Positions 43,515 through 52,702 of a stretch of 64,000 nt of DNA are shown piece by piece. The notes beneath the pieces were generated by a model, which searched no databases, was not told the DNA's origin, and saw only the letters and a list, made by a program, of their open reading frames with translations. Every line of letters starts with the position of its first letter. The stretch's first letter is position 1. The stretch is from NCBI GenBank assembly GCA_016712465.1, contig JADJQZ010000001.1, forward strand, positions 620,001 to 684,000. The letters are read 5' to 3'. The DNA comes from Candidatus Obscuribacter sp. Lineage in GTDB: Bacteria > Cyanobacteriota > Vampirovibrionia > Obscuribacterales > Obscuribacteraceae. The position numbers and the translations under genes are program-made.

Positions 43515-44996
43515 TTGTCCACGGATAATCAAAGCAAAATAGGTTCAGGCAGGCGCTTTGCCCCGAAGATCCTGCACAAGGGGTTGGCCCTTGTGCTGAC
43601 TCCTATTTTGCTGGAAAGCCTTTTCTTCTTTCAGTTATCGGAGCTGGTGACAAGAGCGGAGCAACTGGCAATTGCGGAAAGGCGCCAGAGTACCGTGGTA
43701 GAGCATATGAACTGGCTCATTTCCACCTTCGCCAATGCTTCCAGCAATCTGGCAACCTATATCATGACGGGCAATCGCATATATGCCACTGCCAGCCGCC
43801 AGTCGAGGGACGACATCAAGGCCGAATTCGATGAACTGGACCGCCTCATCGGTGATGACCCCCGTATGAAGGAGATTATTCTCCAGCTCAAGAATATGTC
43901 CACGGAGGAGTTCGAGCGTCTTGAGAGCATTAAACCGCCGGCCGGCGGTGAGAGCTACGGTGAAACCATTCTGCGCTTGCAGGAACTGAGACCGTTCATT
44001 AAGCAAGCCGGTATCAAAAGCCGGTTGGTCACCCATATTTTGCGGGAGCAGCGCCAGTATCTTGAACAGGTGCGAAGGCGGGAAGCTGAATCGAGAGAAA
44101 AGGTCAAGGAAATAGTCTTCTGGGGTGTAGTCGGAAACTTCTTAGTGGCGGTCTTTCTGGTTCTGGTCTTCCTTCGCGACATCACCGGACGTCTGGCTGT
44201 CCTGGTGGACAATGCCAAGCGGCTGCCCACCGGAGAGGAATTGAACCGTCACGTATCCGGCTCCGACGAACTCTGGTATCTGGATAACGTGCTCCATAAT
44301 GCCGCCCGGCAGCTTAAGGAAGCTCAGGAGGATAGAAGTTCCATCATGGAGATGGTGGCCCACGACTTGCGCTCGCCCCTCATGTCTTCCCAGGTCGCCC
44401 TGGATTTATTGGGCAAGGATTCTCAAACTCAGCTTGGCCAGTCATCGGTGCGCCATGTTGAGACGATCAAGCGCAACATAACCAGACTGGTGACCCTGGT
44501 CAATGATCTGCTCACGGTGGAGAAGCTGGAAGCCGGCAAACTTGAACTTGAGCTGGAGGCTATTGATTTGCGGTCCGTGGCGGATGAAGCCATAAACAGC
44601 GTCGGTGGACTATCGGGGCAGAAACATATTGCCATCGTCAACGATACTACCCATGAAGAAGTGGAAGCCGATCGAGCCAGGATTATTCAGGTGCTGGTGA
44701 ACTATCTTTCCAATGCCATCAAGTTCTCTCCCAACAATTCCACCATTACCATTTTTACCGGTCGGCAAGAGGGCATGTTGGTGGTCTCCGTGCAGGATCA
44801 AGGCCCCGGTATCAGCGACGAGGAGCAGGAGCGGCTTTTCAGCAAGTTCTATCAGTCGCGAGAGGGCAAACGGTCAAAAGGTTTCGGACTTGGTCTGGCC
44901 ATCTGCAAACTGGTGGTGGAGTCCCATGGCGGGCAGGTGGGGGTCGAGAGTCAACCTAATCAGGGGGCGCGGTTCTGGTTTACCCTGCCTCTTTAG
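43515..44996 (+). CDS. Sensor histidine kinase with CHASE3-like sensor region
   Basis: 493 residues. TM1 (about 23-41), a helical periplasmic region of 160 residues resembling a CHASE3 four-helix sensor, TM2 (about 201-220), a HAMP-like linker (TGRLAVLVDNAKRLPTGEE), H-box MVAHDLRSPL with His283, then N (NYLSNAIKFSP), G1 (DQGPGIS), F (FSKFYQS) and G2 (GFGLGLAICKLV) boxes. TTG start at 43515 is required to include TM1. Probably pairs with the divergent OmpR-type regulator. Confidence 0.9.
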   Translation: MSTDNQSKIGSGRRFAPKILHKGLALVLTPILLESLFFFQLSELVTRAEQLAIAERRQSTVVEHMNWLISTFANASSNLATYIMTGNRIYATASRQSRDDIKAEFDELDRLIGDDPRMKEIILQLKNMSTEEFERLESIKPPAGGESYGETILRLQELRPFIKQAGIKSRLVTHILREQRQYLEQVRRREAESREKVKEIVFWGVVGNFLVAVFLVLVFLRDITGRLAVLVDNAKRLPTGEELNRHVSGSDELWYLDNVLHNAARQLKEAQEDRSSIMEMVAHDLRSPLMSSQVALDLLGKDSQTQLGQSSVRHVETIKRNITRLVTLVNDLLTVEKLEAGKLELELEAIDLRSVADEAINSVGGLSGQKHIAIVNDTTHEEVEADRARIIQVLVNYLSNAIKFSPNNSTITIFTGRQEGMLVVSVQDQGPGISDEEQERLFSKFYQSREGKRSKGFGLGLAICKLVVESHGGQVGVESQPNQGARFWFTLPL

Positions 44997-45020
44997 ACCG
45001 GGCAAGAGTTCTGGGTAAGT

Positions 45021-45980
45021 TCATGGTACACAGTAGGAATCGAATTCTTTCAGCATCTTCTCGGCCTGGGCCACCGATTTCTTGTCTCCTTTTTTCTCAA
45101 AATATTTTTTTGCCTCAGACAGATTGAGGCGATCGTTTTTGTCCCGACTGAGCACCTTCTTAAATTCCGCTTCCAGTCCTGCCTTGTCGTTCAACTCTTG
45201 CAGGGCTTTTAACTTCATAGATGTGCACTGGCGGTTTATGCTCAGAAGCCCCGGGTGCCAGTCATCTAAAATGGTGCTTGTATCTTGCACGACACCGCGC
45301 CAATCACGCTTCTTCATGCGCACACGGGCTCGGTCCAGTTTTAAGTCCCTCGACAGGGGCATGTTCTTGATGCCTTGTGTGAGAGTGGCTTCGGCGCCGT
45401 TCAGGTCTCCCATTTTAATTTCAATTTCCGATTTGGTTTCGTACAGGCTGGAGTCCTGTCCGCCTTCACAGGCCAGTGTGGCTGACTTCAAGGCTTCCTG
45501 CCAGCGGTTCTTTGGACCTCTAAAAAGCAGTTTCGCGTGCAATTCCAGGCAGCGTTTGTCTTTCGGGTTCACACGCAGGGCTCGTTCCACAAACACCAGT
45601 GCTTCCTCGTCGCGTTTGAAGTCGATGAGCCAATGGGCCTTAGTGCTCAAGTAAGTGAGGCAGTCCGGGTTTCTCGCCAGAAGCTTGTCCAGCATGGCCA
45701 GCGCTTTTTCGCCGCTGTCTATGTCATGTTCCCAGAGTTTTACAGCCTCCCGGTATTGAGCCTCGTCTGCCTGGCTCGGCTTCGCTTCGCAGGAGACCGG
45801 CAGCCCTGGTGTAATGAGTGAAGACAGGGCTAACAGAAGAAGAGTGGCGCTTATAGTGAGAATCTTTGCCGAGGGCCGGCGCTTGCATTGTTGCGATCTG
45901 AGACTGGGGTTCAAGCAAGGTGCGGCAACCTGTGCAAGAACGTCTCTGCGCCGGTCACTAAGCCCATTATTCTCATGCAT
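45021..45980 (-). CDS. Exported or membrane-anchored TPR protein
   Basis: 319 residues. A basic N-terminal stretch (1-38) precedes a hydrophobic segment (about 39-62) that serves as signal or anchor. Tetratricopeptide repeats run from about 75 to 310 (AMLDKLLARNPDCLTYLSTK, EALVFVERALRVNPKDKRCL, GAEATLTQGIKNMPLSRDLK). ATG with AGGG 8-9 bases upstream. Converges with the histidine kinase 24 bp away. No enzymatic motif. Confidence 0.8.
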   Translation of the reverse strand: MHENNGLSDRRRDVLAQVAAPCLNPSLRSQQCKRRPSAKILTISATLLLLALSSLITPGLPVSCEAKPSQADEAQYREAVKLWEHDIDSGEKALAMLDKLLARNPDCLTYLSTKAHWLIDFKRDEEALVFVERALRVNPKDKRCLELHAKLLFRGPKNRWQEALKSATLACEGGQDSSLYETKSEIEIKMGDLNGAEATLTQGIKNMPLSRDLKLDRARVRMKKRDWRGVVQDTSTILDDWHPGLLSINRQCTSMKLKALQELNDKAGLEAEFKKVLSRDKNDRLNLSEAKKYFEKKGDKKSVAQAEKMLKEFDSYCVP

Positions 45981-46165
45981 ACGGTTAGCCCTGGGGATCC
46001 CTCATAATTCCAGTTTAGCAGTCAAGCAAGCCGGTTCTATCTGTTTTTAGCCGGTGGGATGGTTCTCTTGCGGCGGCAGTTTCCAAGACAACGGATTAAT
46101 GTCGCCGTTTGGAAAAGTGTATATCCTTGGTCGTTCTGAGTGTGTACTTTTTTATAGAGGATCGT

Positions 46166-47698
46166 ATGACAAAAGCTAAGCGACTGAGGTATCTGTTCAA
46201 GTCCGCTACAGTAATGGTGTCTCTGTTTGCCCTTCTTGCGCCGCTTTCGGCCCAGGCCGCAGATCCTGCCGTCAAAGCAGTGCGCGGATCATTTTTTGAT
46301 TTTGTAGATGATCCCTGGAAACACGTTGGCAAGGAAGAAGAATCTGCACGCTTCTTGCCTGACGGTATGCTGGTTATGGAAGACGGTATTATCAAGGACT
46401 TTGGTCCTTACTCCGAGCTTTCAAGCAAGTATCCGAAAGCACAAGTCACCACCGTTAGCGATCGCATTATTTTGCCCGGCTTTGTGGATGGGCATGTGCA
46501 TTTCCCTCAGACCAGAGTGCTTGGCGCTTATGGTCTGCAACTTTTGCCCTGGTTGCAGGATTGGATCTTCCCGGAAGAAACAAAATACAAAGATCCTGAG
46601 TATGCCAAAGTCGGCGTCAAGCACTATTTCGATAATATGCTTGCCGCCGGTACTACAACCGTGCAGGACTTCGGCACTTCCTTTCCAAACGCCGTGGAAG
46701 CCTTCTTTGATGAGGCATCTCGCCGTAATATGCGCGTCATCTGCGGTATAGGCGGAATCGACAGAAATGCTCCCGAGTCTTTCCGCACACCGCCGGATAT
46801 GTTCTATAACGAGAGCAAGCGCCTGATTGAAAAATATCACGGCAAGGGGCGTAATCTTTATGCCATCACGCCGCGCTTTGCCTATGGTGATTCATCCGAA
46901 CTTCTCAGCATGTGTGGAAAACTGCACAAAGAGTATCCCGATTGCTGGATCAACACCCACGTTTCGGAGAACCCCACCGAGACACGAAATGCTCCCCTGG
47001 AGCATAACACCAAAGACTATCTCGGCTGCTATGAGAAGTTCGGACTGGTCGGTCCTAAATTCACGGCCGGTCATGGCGTATGGCTTTCCGATTCGGAATT
47101 TTCGCGCTTGAATAAAGCGGGAGCATCCATCTCGGTTTGTCCTATTTCCAATACCTTCCTGGGTAGCGGTCTCTTTCGCCTGGGTCGTGCCACCGATCCC
47201 AATTGTCGAGTGAGAATGACTTTTGGCACCGATATGGGTGGAGGCAATCGCTTCTCCATGATCGATGTGGTAGATCATATGTATAAGGTCGGCATGTGCA
47301 ACAATGCCATGCTGGACGGCAGCATTGATCCGCGCTGGCACGATGACGCGGAATCGGAACGCAATAAGTTGAACGCTTATCGCGCCTTCTATTCCATCAC
47401 TCTCGGTGGAGCCGAAGGTCTCTATCTCGACGATAAAATTGGTAACTTCAAACCAGGCAAAGAAGCTGATTTTGTTGTTCTCGATTGGAAGGGTGGACCG
47501 CCTGCTACAGCCTGGCACCAGTCTCTCATCTGCGATAAACCGGCCACAATGAAAGAAGCGGCACAACTGCTTTTCGGTGTCATGGCCGTAGGCGATAGCC
47601 GCGCTGTGGATGAGACCTGGGTGATGGGTCGTCGCCTTTATAAGAAGGGTTCCGACTTTGGTCTGGCCTCTACCGGCACCAAGTCTACAAACAAGTAG
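46166..47698 (+). CDS. Guanine deaminase-like amidohydrolase with signal peptide
   Basis: 510 residues from ATG 46166 (GAGGA 5 bases upstream). The metal and active-site residues of guanine deaminase are all present: HGHVHF context His110/His112, LLPWLQDWIFPEE, His265 in HVSEN, His303 in AGHGVWLSDSE, PISNTFLGSGLF, and Asp356 in FGTDMGGG. The enzyme turns guanine into xanthine and ammonia. Unusually, residues 1-31 form a Sec signal peptide (LLAPLSAQA|ADP), placing it in the periplasm. It is followed 56 bp later by a Tat-exported FAD oxidoreductase. Substrate could differ from guanine. Confidence 0.88.
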   Translation: MTKAKRLRYLFKSATVMVSLFALLAPLSAQAADPAVKAVRGSFFDFVDDPWKHVGKEEESARFLPDGMLVMEDGIIKDFGPYSELSSKYPKAQVTTVSDRIILPGFVDGHVHFPQTRVLGAYGLQLLPWLQDWIFPEETKYKDPEYAKVGVKHYFDNMLAAGTTTVQDFGTSFPNAVEAFFDEASRRNMRVICGIGGIDRNAPESFRTPPDMFYNESKRLIEKYHGKGRNLYAITPRFAYGDSSELLSMCGKLHKEYPDCWINTHVSENPTETRNAPLEHNTKDYLGCYEKFGLVGPKFTAGHGVWLSDSEFSRLNKAGASISVCPISNTFLGSGLFRLGRATDPNCRVRMTFGTDMGGGNRFSMIDVVDHMYKVGMCNNAMLDGSIDPRWHDDAESERNKLNAYRAFYSITLGGAEGLYLDDKIGNFKPGKEADFVVLDWKGGPPATAWHQSLICDKPATMKEAAQLLFGVMAVGDSRAVDETWVMGRRLYKKGSDFGLASTGTKSTNK

Positions 47699-47754
47699 AT
47701 CTGGTCCATAGAAGCGAAACGAAATCACGCTAAAACAAACATGAGGTGCCTGCT

Positions 47755-49293
47755 GTGTCTGAGAACAACGAAATAACTCGGCGTTCCTTCCTTTCGAAAG
47801 GAGTCAGCGCAGCAGGCTCTCTTGTTTTTGCATCCGGCTTGGGTCTTTCCAGCGGCAAATCCGCTTCTGCCAAAGTTGCACCTTTGATTAGCTCCCTCAA
47901 GCTGGATAGCCTCAGGGGCAAGTTCAAGGGGCGCCTGATTACCCCGGTTGATCCGGAGTTTCCTGTGGTGGCCCTGGGTGGACTCTGGAATGAGCTCAAA
48001 CCGACGCGTTACCCTCAGCTCATTGCCCAGGTGCTGGACGAAGCCGATGTAGCCGCCGCCATTCGGTTTGCTCGCTCTAATAAACTGAAGGTCACTGTCC
48101 GTGGTGGCGGGCACAACTGGTGCAATCCCTCCGTGCGCAACAGCGGCGTCATGATCGATCTGACCAAGATGAATCAAGTGATTTCCGTCGACAAGGCTGC
48201 TAAGAAAGCAGTTCTCCAGCCAATTATCAGTAATCGCGACGTACAGAAGCGGCTCAATGCCGAGGGGCTTTCCTTTCCTAGCGGTCATTGCCCGGAAGTT
48301 AAATTGAGTGGTTATTTACTTAGCGGTGGTATGTCCTGGAATCAGGGCGTCTGGGGCCATGGTGTGGGCAGCGTCGAGGCTGTGGAACTTGTCACTGCCG
48401 ATGGTCAATTGCTTACCGCCAGCGCCACTGAAAATCAAGATTATTTCTTTGCCGCCCGTGGTGCCGGTCCTGGTCTCTTTGCCGTTGCCACTCGCTATCA
48501 TCTCAAGCTTTATGATCTTCCCAAAGCCATTACCGCATCCAGTTATGTTTATCCTTATGAGCATCTGGAAGAAGTAGCTCAGTGGGTTTCCGGTGTGGCC
48601 GGTACATTGCCGCCCTCCGTTGAATTGAGTTTGTTTATGGTAAACGCGCCGGCGGATCTGGCCGATAAGTGCAAAGAGAGCGGCGGTAAAGTCTGTATGG
48701 TGACCGCCACCATGTTTGCCGATAGTGCCGAAGAAGCCGCGCAGACCCTCTCGCGTCTCGATAGTTGTCCACTTTTACCCTATGTTTTGAAGAGTTCCAC
48801 TTGTGAGCCCATGACATTCGAGCAACTCTTCGATGCCTCCGGCGCTCTCTGGCCGTCCGGTTTGCGTTGCAACGTCGATGCTATGTTCTCCGATGAAAAT
48901 CTGGCTACGGTTGTGGCTTCCGTCAAAGAGCACTACAAAACACATGAATCGCCTTCGACGGTGGTTATGTTTGCCGTCTTCACCGGCAAGAATGTGCCTG
49001 AACCCCTCGACCCCACCATGGCTTTCTCAATGACCGCCAGGCTTTACGGCGGACCCTGGACAATGTGGAAAGAGGCTTCGGCAGATGAACGTAATATAGC
49101 CTGGCACAAAAAATGTGTGGAACTTCTTTCTCCACACATCAAGGGGCACTATGTGGCTGAGTCGGATACCGTTGCCAATCCGGAATTTTCCAGGACTTCG
49201 TACTCTCAGAAGAATTGGCAGCGGCTCTCGGAGCTTCGAGCCAAGTATGATCCCGATGGTGTCTTCTTTGATTACAACCAGGGCCTCACTTAA
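47755..49293 (+). CDS. Tat-exported FAD-linked oxidoreductase (berberine-bridge type)
   Basis: 512 residues. Twin-arginine signal (TRRSFLSKG). PCMH-type FAD domain with VRGGGHNW, His120 for 8-alpha linkage, and SGHCPEVKLSGYLLSGGMSW, Cys179 for 6-S-cysteinyl linkage, so FAD is probably bound twice covalently as in BBE-like oxidases. It ends in a BBE motif region (DPDGVFFDYNQGL). GTG at 47755 with GAGGTG upstream is preferred over GTG 47746. Follows the exported guanine deaminase on the same strand; substrates may be sugars, alcohols or heterocycles. Confidence 0.88.
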   Translation: MSENNEITRRSFLSKGVSAAGSLVFASGLGLSSGKSASAKVAPLISSLKLDSLRGKFKGRLITPVDPEFPVVALGGLWNELKPTRYPQLIAQVLDEADVAAAIRFARSNKLKVTVRGGGHNWCNPSVRNSGVMIDLTKMNQVISVDKAAKKAVLQPIISNRDVQKRLNAEGLSFPSGHCPEVKLSGYLLSGGMSWNQGVWGHGVGSVEAVELVTADGQLLTASATENQDYFFAARGAGPGLFAVATRYHLKLYDLPKAITASSYVYPYEHLEEVAQWVSGVAGTLPPSVELSLFMVNAPADLADKCKESGGKVCMVTATMFADSAEEAAQTLSRLDSCPLLPYVLKSSTCEPMTFEQLFDASGALWPSGLRCNVDAMFSDENLATVVASVKEHYKTHESPSTVVMFAVFTGKNVPEPLDPTMAFSMTARLYGGPWTMWKEASADERNIAWHKKCVELLSPHIKGHYVAESDTVANPEFSRTSYSQKNWQRLSELRAKYDPDGVFFDYNQGLT

Positions 49294-49417
49294 GCCTTCC
49301 TCTTTTTGCAGAAGGGGGCGAAGGCGAAATTATTGCGAAAATCGCTCAGTGTTTATTTTTCCCCTTGAGAAGCCTGGCGCCGGAAGTTCGCACTTCCTCT
49401 AACCCATCGAGCAGCGG

Positions 49418-50263
49418 CTAGCTCCTGCTCGTATCCTCTTCCAGAATTCTCAGGTAGTTCGCGGAGATGCTATCTGCCTCAAGGTGCTGCTTTCTGCGCA
49501 TTAGTTCTTCCACAAGGGTGTGTATATTGCCCTCTTCCATGGCCGGCGGTTGCTTCGGCTTCAGGTGGCAGAGGCATTTATAGGCGAGGGAATGGGCTTC
49601 CAGAACCGAATCCGTGCATTTGAGCGAGCCCAGCCAATCGTTCAGTTGCTTTTCTTTAAAGCCGGGCTGCGGCTGTTGCCCGGAATGCTTCTCCGCTGGA
49701 AGCGTCGGCACCGGCGTCGGCACCGGCATCGGCACCGCATCTGCACTTGCTTCCATTTGCATGGCCAGCCGGGCTAGTTTTTTTGTTACCAGATGCTGAG
49801 CTAAGAGGTTGGCGGCAAAGACCGACAGGACAATGGCCAGACTGGAAAGATGGGTGATCTGGAAGCCGATGATCAGCCCCAGGCAAATGGCTGACCAGGT
49901 GAAGATTCCCAACCTGCCACTGTATAAGATTTTCTCTGCCAAAAGAAGGTTATCTTTCTCTGGCTGGCAGGGTCTGGGCAGAATTTCGAAGGCTTGCTCA
50001 CGTTTTCGCTGCCAACTGCATAGAAGAACCCCGAGAAGAAAGGGCGTGCAGCAGCCCATGCCGAAGGCCAGAAGGACCAGGAGCAGCGGCAACTCGCTGA
50101 AACTGGCTGTGATCAGACAGGCCAGTTTGTGGAAAAGTGCATAGGCGGCGAAGTTTACTCCTGTGGTCAGGGCCAGTGTAAATACTCGTTGCGGGTGCGA
50201 TAAGTTGGAGTTGGTGCTCTGCCTTAGTTCTGGTAGAGGCAAGATAGCATTACTGTCCTGCAT
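49418..50263 (-). CDS. Small multi-pass membrane protein of unknown function
   Basis: 281 residues: four membrane helices between about 28 and 165, then a cytosolic tail with the Pro/Val repeat PMPVPTPVPTLP (encoded by 12-bp tandem repeats) and a Cys-containing helical end. ATG start, no strong ribosome site. No family recognised. Single gene between the FAD oxidoreductase and the beta-helix gene. Confidence 0.65.
   Translation of the reverse strand: MQDSNAILPLPELRQSTNSNLSHPQRVFTLALTTGVNFAAYALFHKLACLITASFSELPLLLVLLAFGMGCCTPFLLGVLLCSWQRKREQAFEILPRPCQPEKDNLLLAEKILYSGRLGIFTWSAICLGLIIGFQITHLSSLAIVLSVFAANLLAQHLVTKKLARLAMQMEASADAVPMPVPTPVPTLPAEKHSGQQPQPGFKEKQLNDWLGSLKCTDSVLEAHSLAYKCLCHLKPKQPPAMEEGNIHTLVEELMRRKQHLEADSISANYLRILEEDTSRS
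49704..49738. repeat. Three 12-bp tandem repeats within the membrane protein gene
   Basis: GTCGGCACCGGC occurs at 49704-49715 and 49716-49727, then a third, partial copy (ATCGGCACCGC). They encode the Pro-Val/Met-Pro-Thr repeat in frame, so copy changes would lengthen or shorten a linker without breaking the frame. Confidence 0.85.
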
Positions 50264-50431
50264 GTTCTAAGACCTGTGGTTACCAGTGGACCCTCTGTAA
50301 GGCGCGGATATTGACCGGCACCTGCTCCAGGCAGGGACTGGTTGTTTAAACTCAAGGTAAGCCTTTCAATTCAGCATAACAAAGTCCGACTTGCGGGGCA
50401 AATCGGCGCGCTTCCTTAACGGTGTCGGCGA

Positions 50432-52189
50432 TCAACGACCGTTCTTTCTGGCTTGAATGAGCTGAGCGATGGCAGCCGGCATTTTCGTTACCTGGGTTAT
50501 GGTGGGGAAGACGTCGTTATCTTTCACGTGGAAAGTTTTCAGGTCTACGTTTTCCTGAGTCTGAACTTTGCCGTTGCCTATGATCAAATTGTTGGTGACC
50601 GTGCTGTCTCGGGCTCCACCCGGGCGACGCTTCTCACCTCCACGGGTGAGCCAGGCCAGTTCGGCATTCTCGATGATGTTACCGGTGGCTCGTATTCCTG
50701 AAGCATTCAGCTTTGAATGTTCACTGGCAATCTCAAGGCCGAAGTCGGAGTTCTTGATGTAGTTATTGCGGATGTTAATATCTCTGGCGCCATCGATATA
50801 GATACCTGCAGCCGAGGGCTCTCGGCTATAGGTGTCATTTCTTCGAGAGCTTATACCGTCGGCATAGTTGAATTCAATGGTGCCGCGCCTGGCCTGGTCA
50901 AGTTCTTTGTTGGGCGACTTGCCCTCGCCGCCGATAGCATCGATAAAGAGATTATTGAGCTTGTAACCGGCATTGCCGATCACCCGAAAGTCGCTGACAT
51001 TGCCGTTAATGGGCATGGCTTCTAATTGCCCGAGATTAAGGTCGTGCACTTTGTTGGAAACCAGATTGATATTGCGCACTCTACTTTCTTCCGTGGTGCC
51101 CCGTCCGTAAACCCTTATGCCTTCGGCGCCGGAGGCTGAGTGAATATTGTTGCCGGCCAGGGTAATGTTGCTTATATTCTTGCCTTCGACTTTGATGCCG
51201 GCTTCAGTGCCTGTAAAATTGCGAATCTCGAAATTCTTGATGGCTACATTATTGATATCGGAGCCGATGGAAAAGGCGGCATCCCCGCGTCCGCCTGCAC
51301 CTTTACCGGGTTCCAGTACGGCTGGATTTTGTGGGTCGGACTGGATGGTCAGGTCGGATCGACCTACTTTCACTTTCTCTTTGTAGATGCCCGGACCGAC
51401 ATTGATGACGCTCAGGGGCGGTGCCTTGTCTACCGCTTGTTGGATGGTCTGGAAGGGATTATCTTTTGAGCCCAGGGGGTGGCGCGAGTCACCGGTTCTC
51501 TGGCTGACATAGATTTGAGGCTTGAGTTTGTCTGCCTTTTCCTGAGCGGCCAGGGTAGCCAGCCCCAGGCGCTGGAAGTCTTCTGCTATGGGCGGTAGAG
51601 AGTTGCCGTCGCCGCTTCCGTCTCCGTGTAAGTATTCTTTCAAGTCTCTGGTATCAATGGCTTTAGGCGTCCTGTCGGGGCTTTCGTGTACTTCCCTGGG
51701 GCGGTTTTTGTCAGCCGTTTGAGGTTTCTCGCTGAGCTGGGGTTTGGCCAGCGCCTCTGCGATGGCCGGGGGTGGCAGGTCTTTCGCCGGTGTTTTTTGA
51801 GCCTCTTTAGCAGCCTGGCTGAGAATGCGCGGAGCTGAGGTGATGATGCTACCGTCCAGAATTAGTTTCGGTAACTGGTAGCTATTGCCGTCCTTTGGGT
51901 TTTCATCTTTGCTTTTGATGGCGTCAGAAAATTTGACCACTGCCGGGACCGAGTTTTTGGTAGTGTTTTCCGCTGTCTTTAGATAGGCTGAATTGAGCAG
52001 TCCGTTTTCGAAGTGGGCCTGGTCAGGTCTGGTGATGGTTTGTCCCGACTGCTTCTCCGGTTGTGTTTCTGAACCGTTGTTCCTGCTGTTTTCGAACCAG
52101 TTTATTCGGCTTACCTGAGCCTGCCGCGGCAATTCCTGAGCGTGAAAGGTTTCTGTCATGTATTTTGGTAAGAGCGCTTGGAATTCCAT
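50432..52189 (-). CDS. Right-handed parallel beta-helix protein (pectate-lyase-like)
   Basis: 585 residues. Residues 1-215 are Lys/Glu/Pro-rich and probably disordered. From about 225 the sequence enters a PbH1/DUF1565 region: YVSQRTGDSRHPLGSKDNPF, TIQQAVDKAPPLSVINVGPG and IYKEKVKV start it, and rungs such as NITLAGNNIHSASGAEGIRV and DINIRNNYIKNSDFGLEIA follow. This resembles PL9/PL1-like polysaccharide lyases or NosD-type repeats, but catalytic Lys/Asp residues are not assured. No signal peptide is visible. Possible surface glycan binding or cleavage. Confidence 0.8.
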   Translation of the reverse strand: MEFQALLPKYMTETFHAQELPRQAQVSRINWFENSRNNGSETQPEKQSGQTITRPDQAHFENGLLNSAYLKTAENTTKNSVPAVVKFSDAIKSKDENPKDGNSYQLPKLILDGSIITSAPRILSQAAKEAQKTPAKDLPPPAIAEALAKPQLSEKPQTADKNRPREVHESPDRTPKAIDTRDLKEYLHGDGSGDGNSLPPIAEDFQRLGLATLAAQEKADKLKPQIYVSQRTGDSRHPLGSKDNPFQTIQQAVDKAPPLSVINVGPGIYKEKVKVGRSDLTIQSDPQNPAVLEPGKGAGGRGDAAFSIGSDINNVAIKNFEIRNFTGTEAGIKVEGKNISNITLAGNNIHSASGAEGIRVYGRGTTEESRVRNINLVSNKVHDLNLGQLEAMPINGNVSDFRVIGNAGYKLNNLFIDAIGGEGKSPNKELDQARRGTIEFNYADGISSRRNDTYSREPSAAGIYIDGARDINIRNNYIKNSDFGLEIASEHSKLNASGIRATGNIIENAELAWLTRGGEKRRPGGARDSTVTNNLIIGNGKVQTQENVDLKTFHVKDNDVFPTITQVTKMPAAIAQLIQARKNGR

Positions 52190-52702
52190 ATATTATTGTG
52201 TTTCCAGGTGAAAAACTCATGAAATTTCTTTGCCGCTCAGTCCGCTTTTTCACTGTCGACCAGCACAGCCCTCCAATATTTTAGTTTCTGGAGATCAAAC
52301 TCTAGCTTCTTCGGCATATTCTATCCCTTCTTCCGTTTTTGTCAGATTTGTAATCGAATCCAGCTAGAGGCACCAGGGTTCTAACCCCACCTCGCTTTGC
52401 TCGATTGACGAAACCATCAAACCGTAAGGCCGGTTTCCCTCTAACACTTATTTCAGCGCATGGACCGGTCTCTAATGCCGGTGCACGCTCAATATGGATT
52501 TGACTGTTCACCGCTAGTAGTGTCACGGTTTTCTTGCCGAAATGTTGCTCGCTTTCGCTGCCGGTAGTAAACTGTGATAAATGATTCCGTAAAAGCCGCG
52601 ACGAATAATTCCGAGCCTGGCACTCCTCTAATTCGCGTTCGCGTAATGATGGCAAACAACGGGGCGCCGCGGCTCTCTTGGTAAGGGTGGGTAGAGCTGG
52701 CT
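52190..52702. other. 513-bp region without a convincing gene
   Basis: A 117-codon minus-strand frame (52302-52655, TTG start) is Arg-rich with no ribosome site, and its last part reads like an antisense-tRNA shadow. The plus strand around 52340-52400 has a GATTTGTAATC core and GGGTTCTAACCCC segment resembling tRNA anticodon and T arms, but no cloverleaf can be completed. Possibly a decayed tRNA or attachment site. Confidence 0.4.

Noticed and set aside
52302..52655. 117-codon minus-strand frame
   Set aside because: Arg-rich, TTG start without ribosome site, and the C-terminal part looks like an antisense-tRNA shadow rather than a protein.
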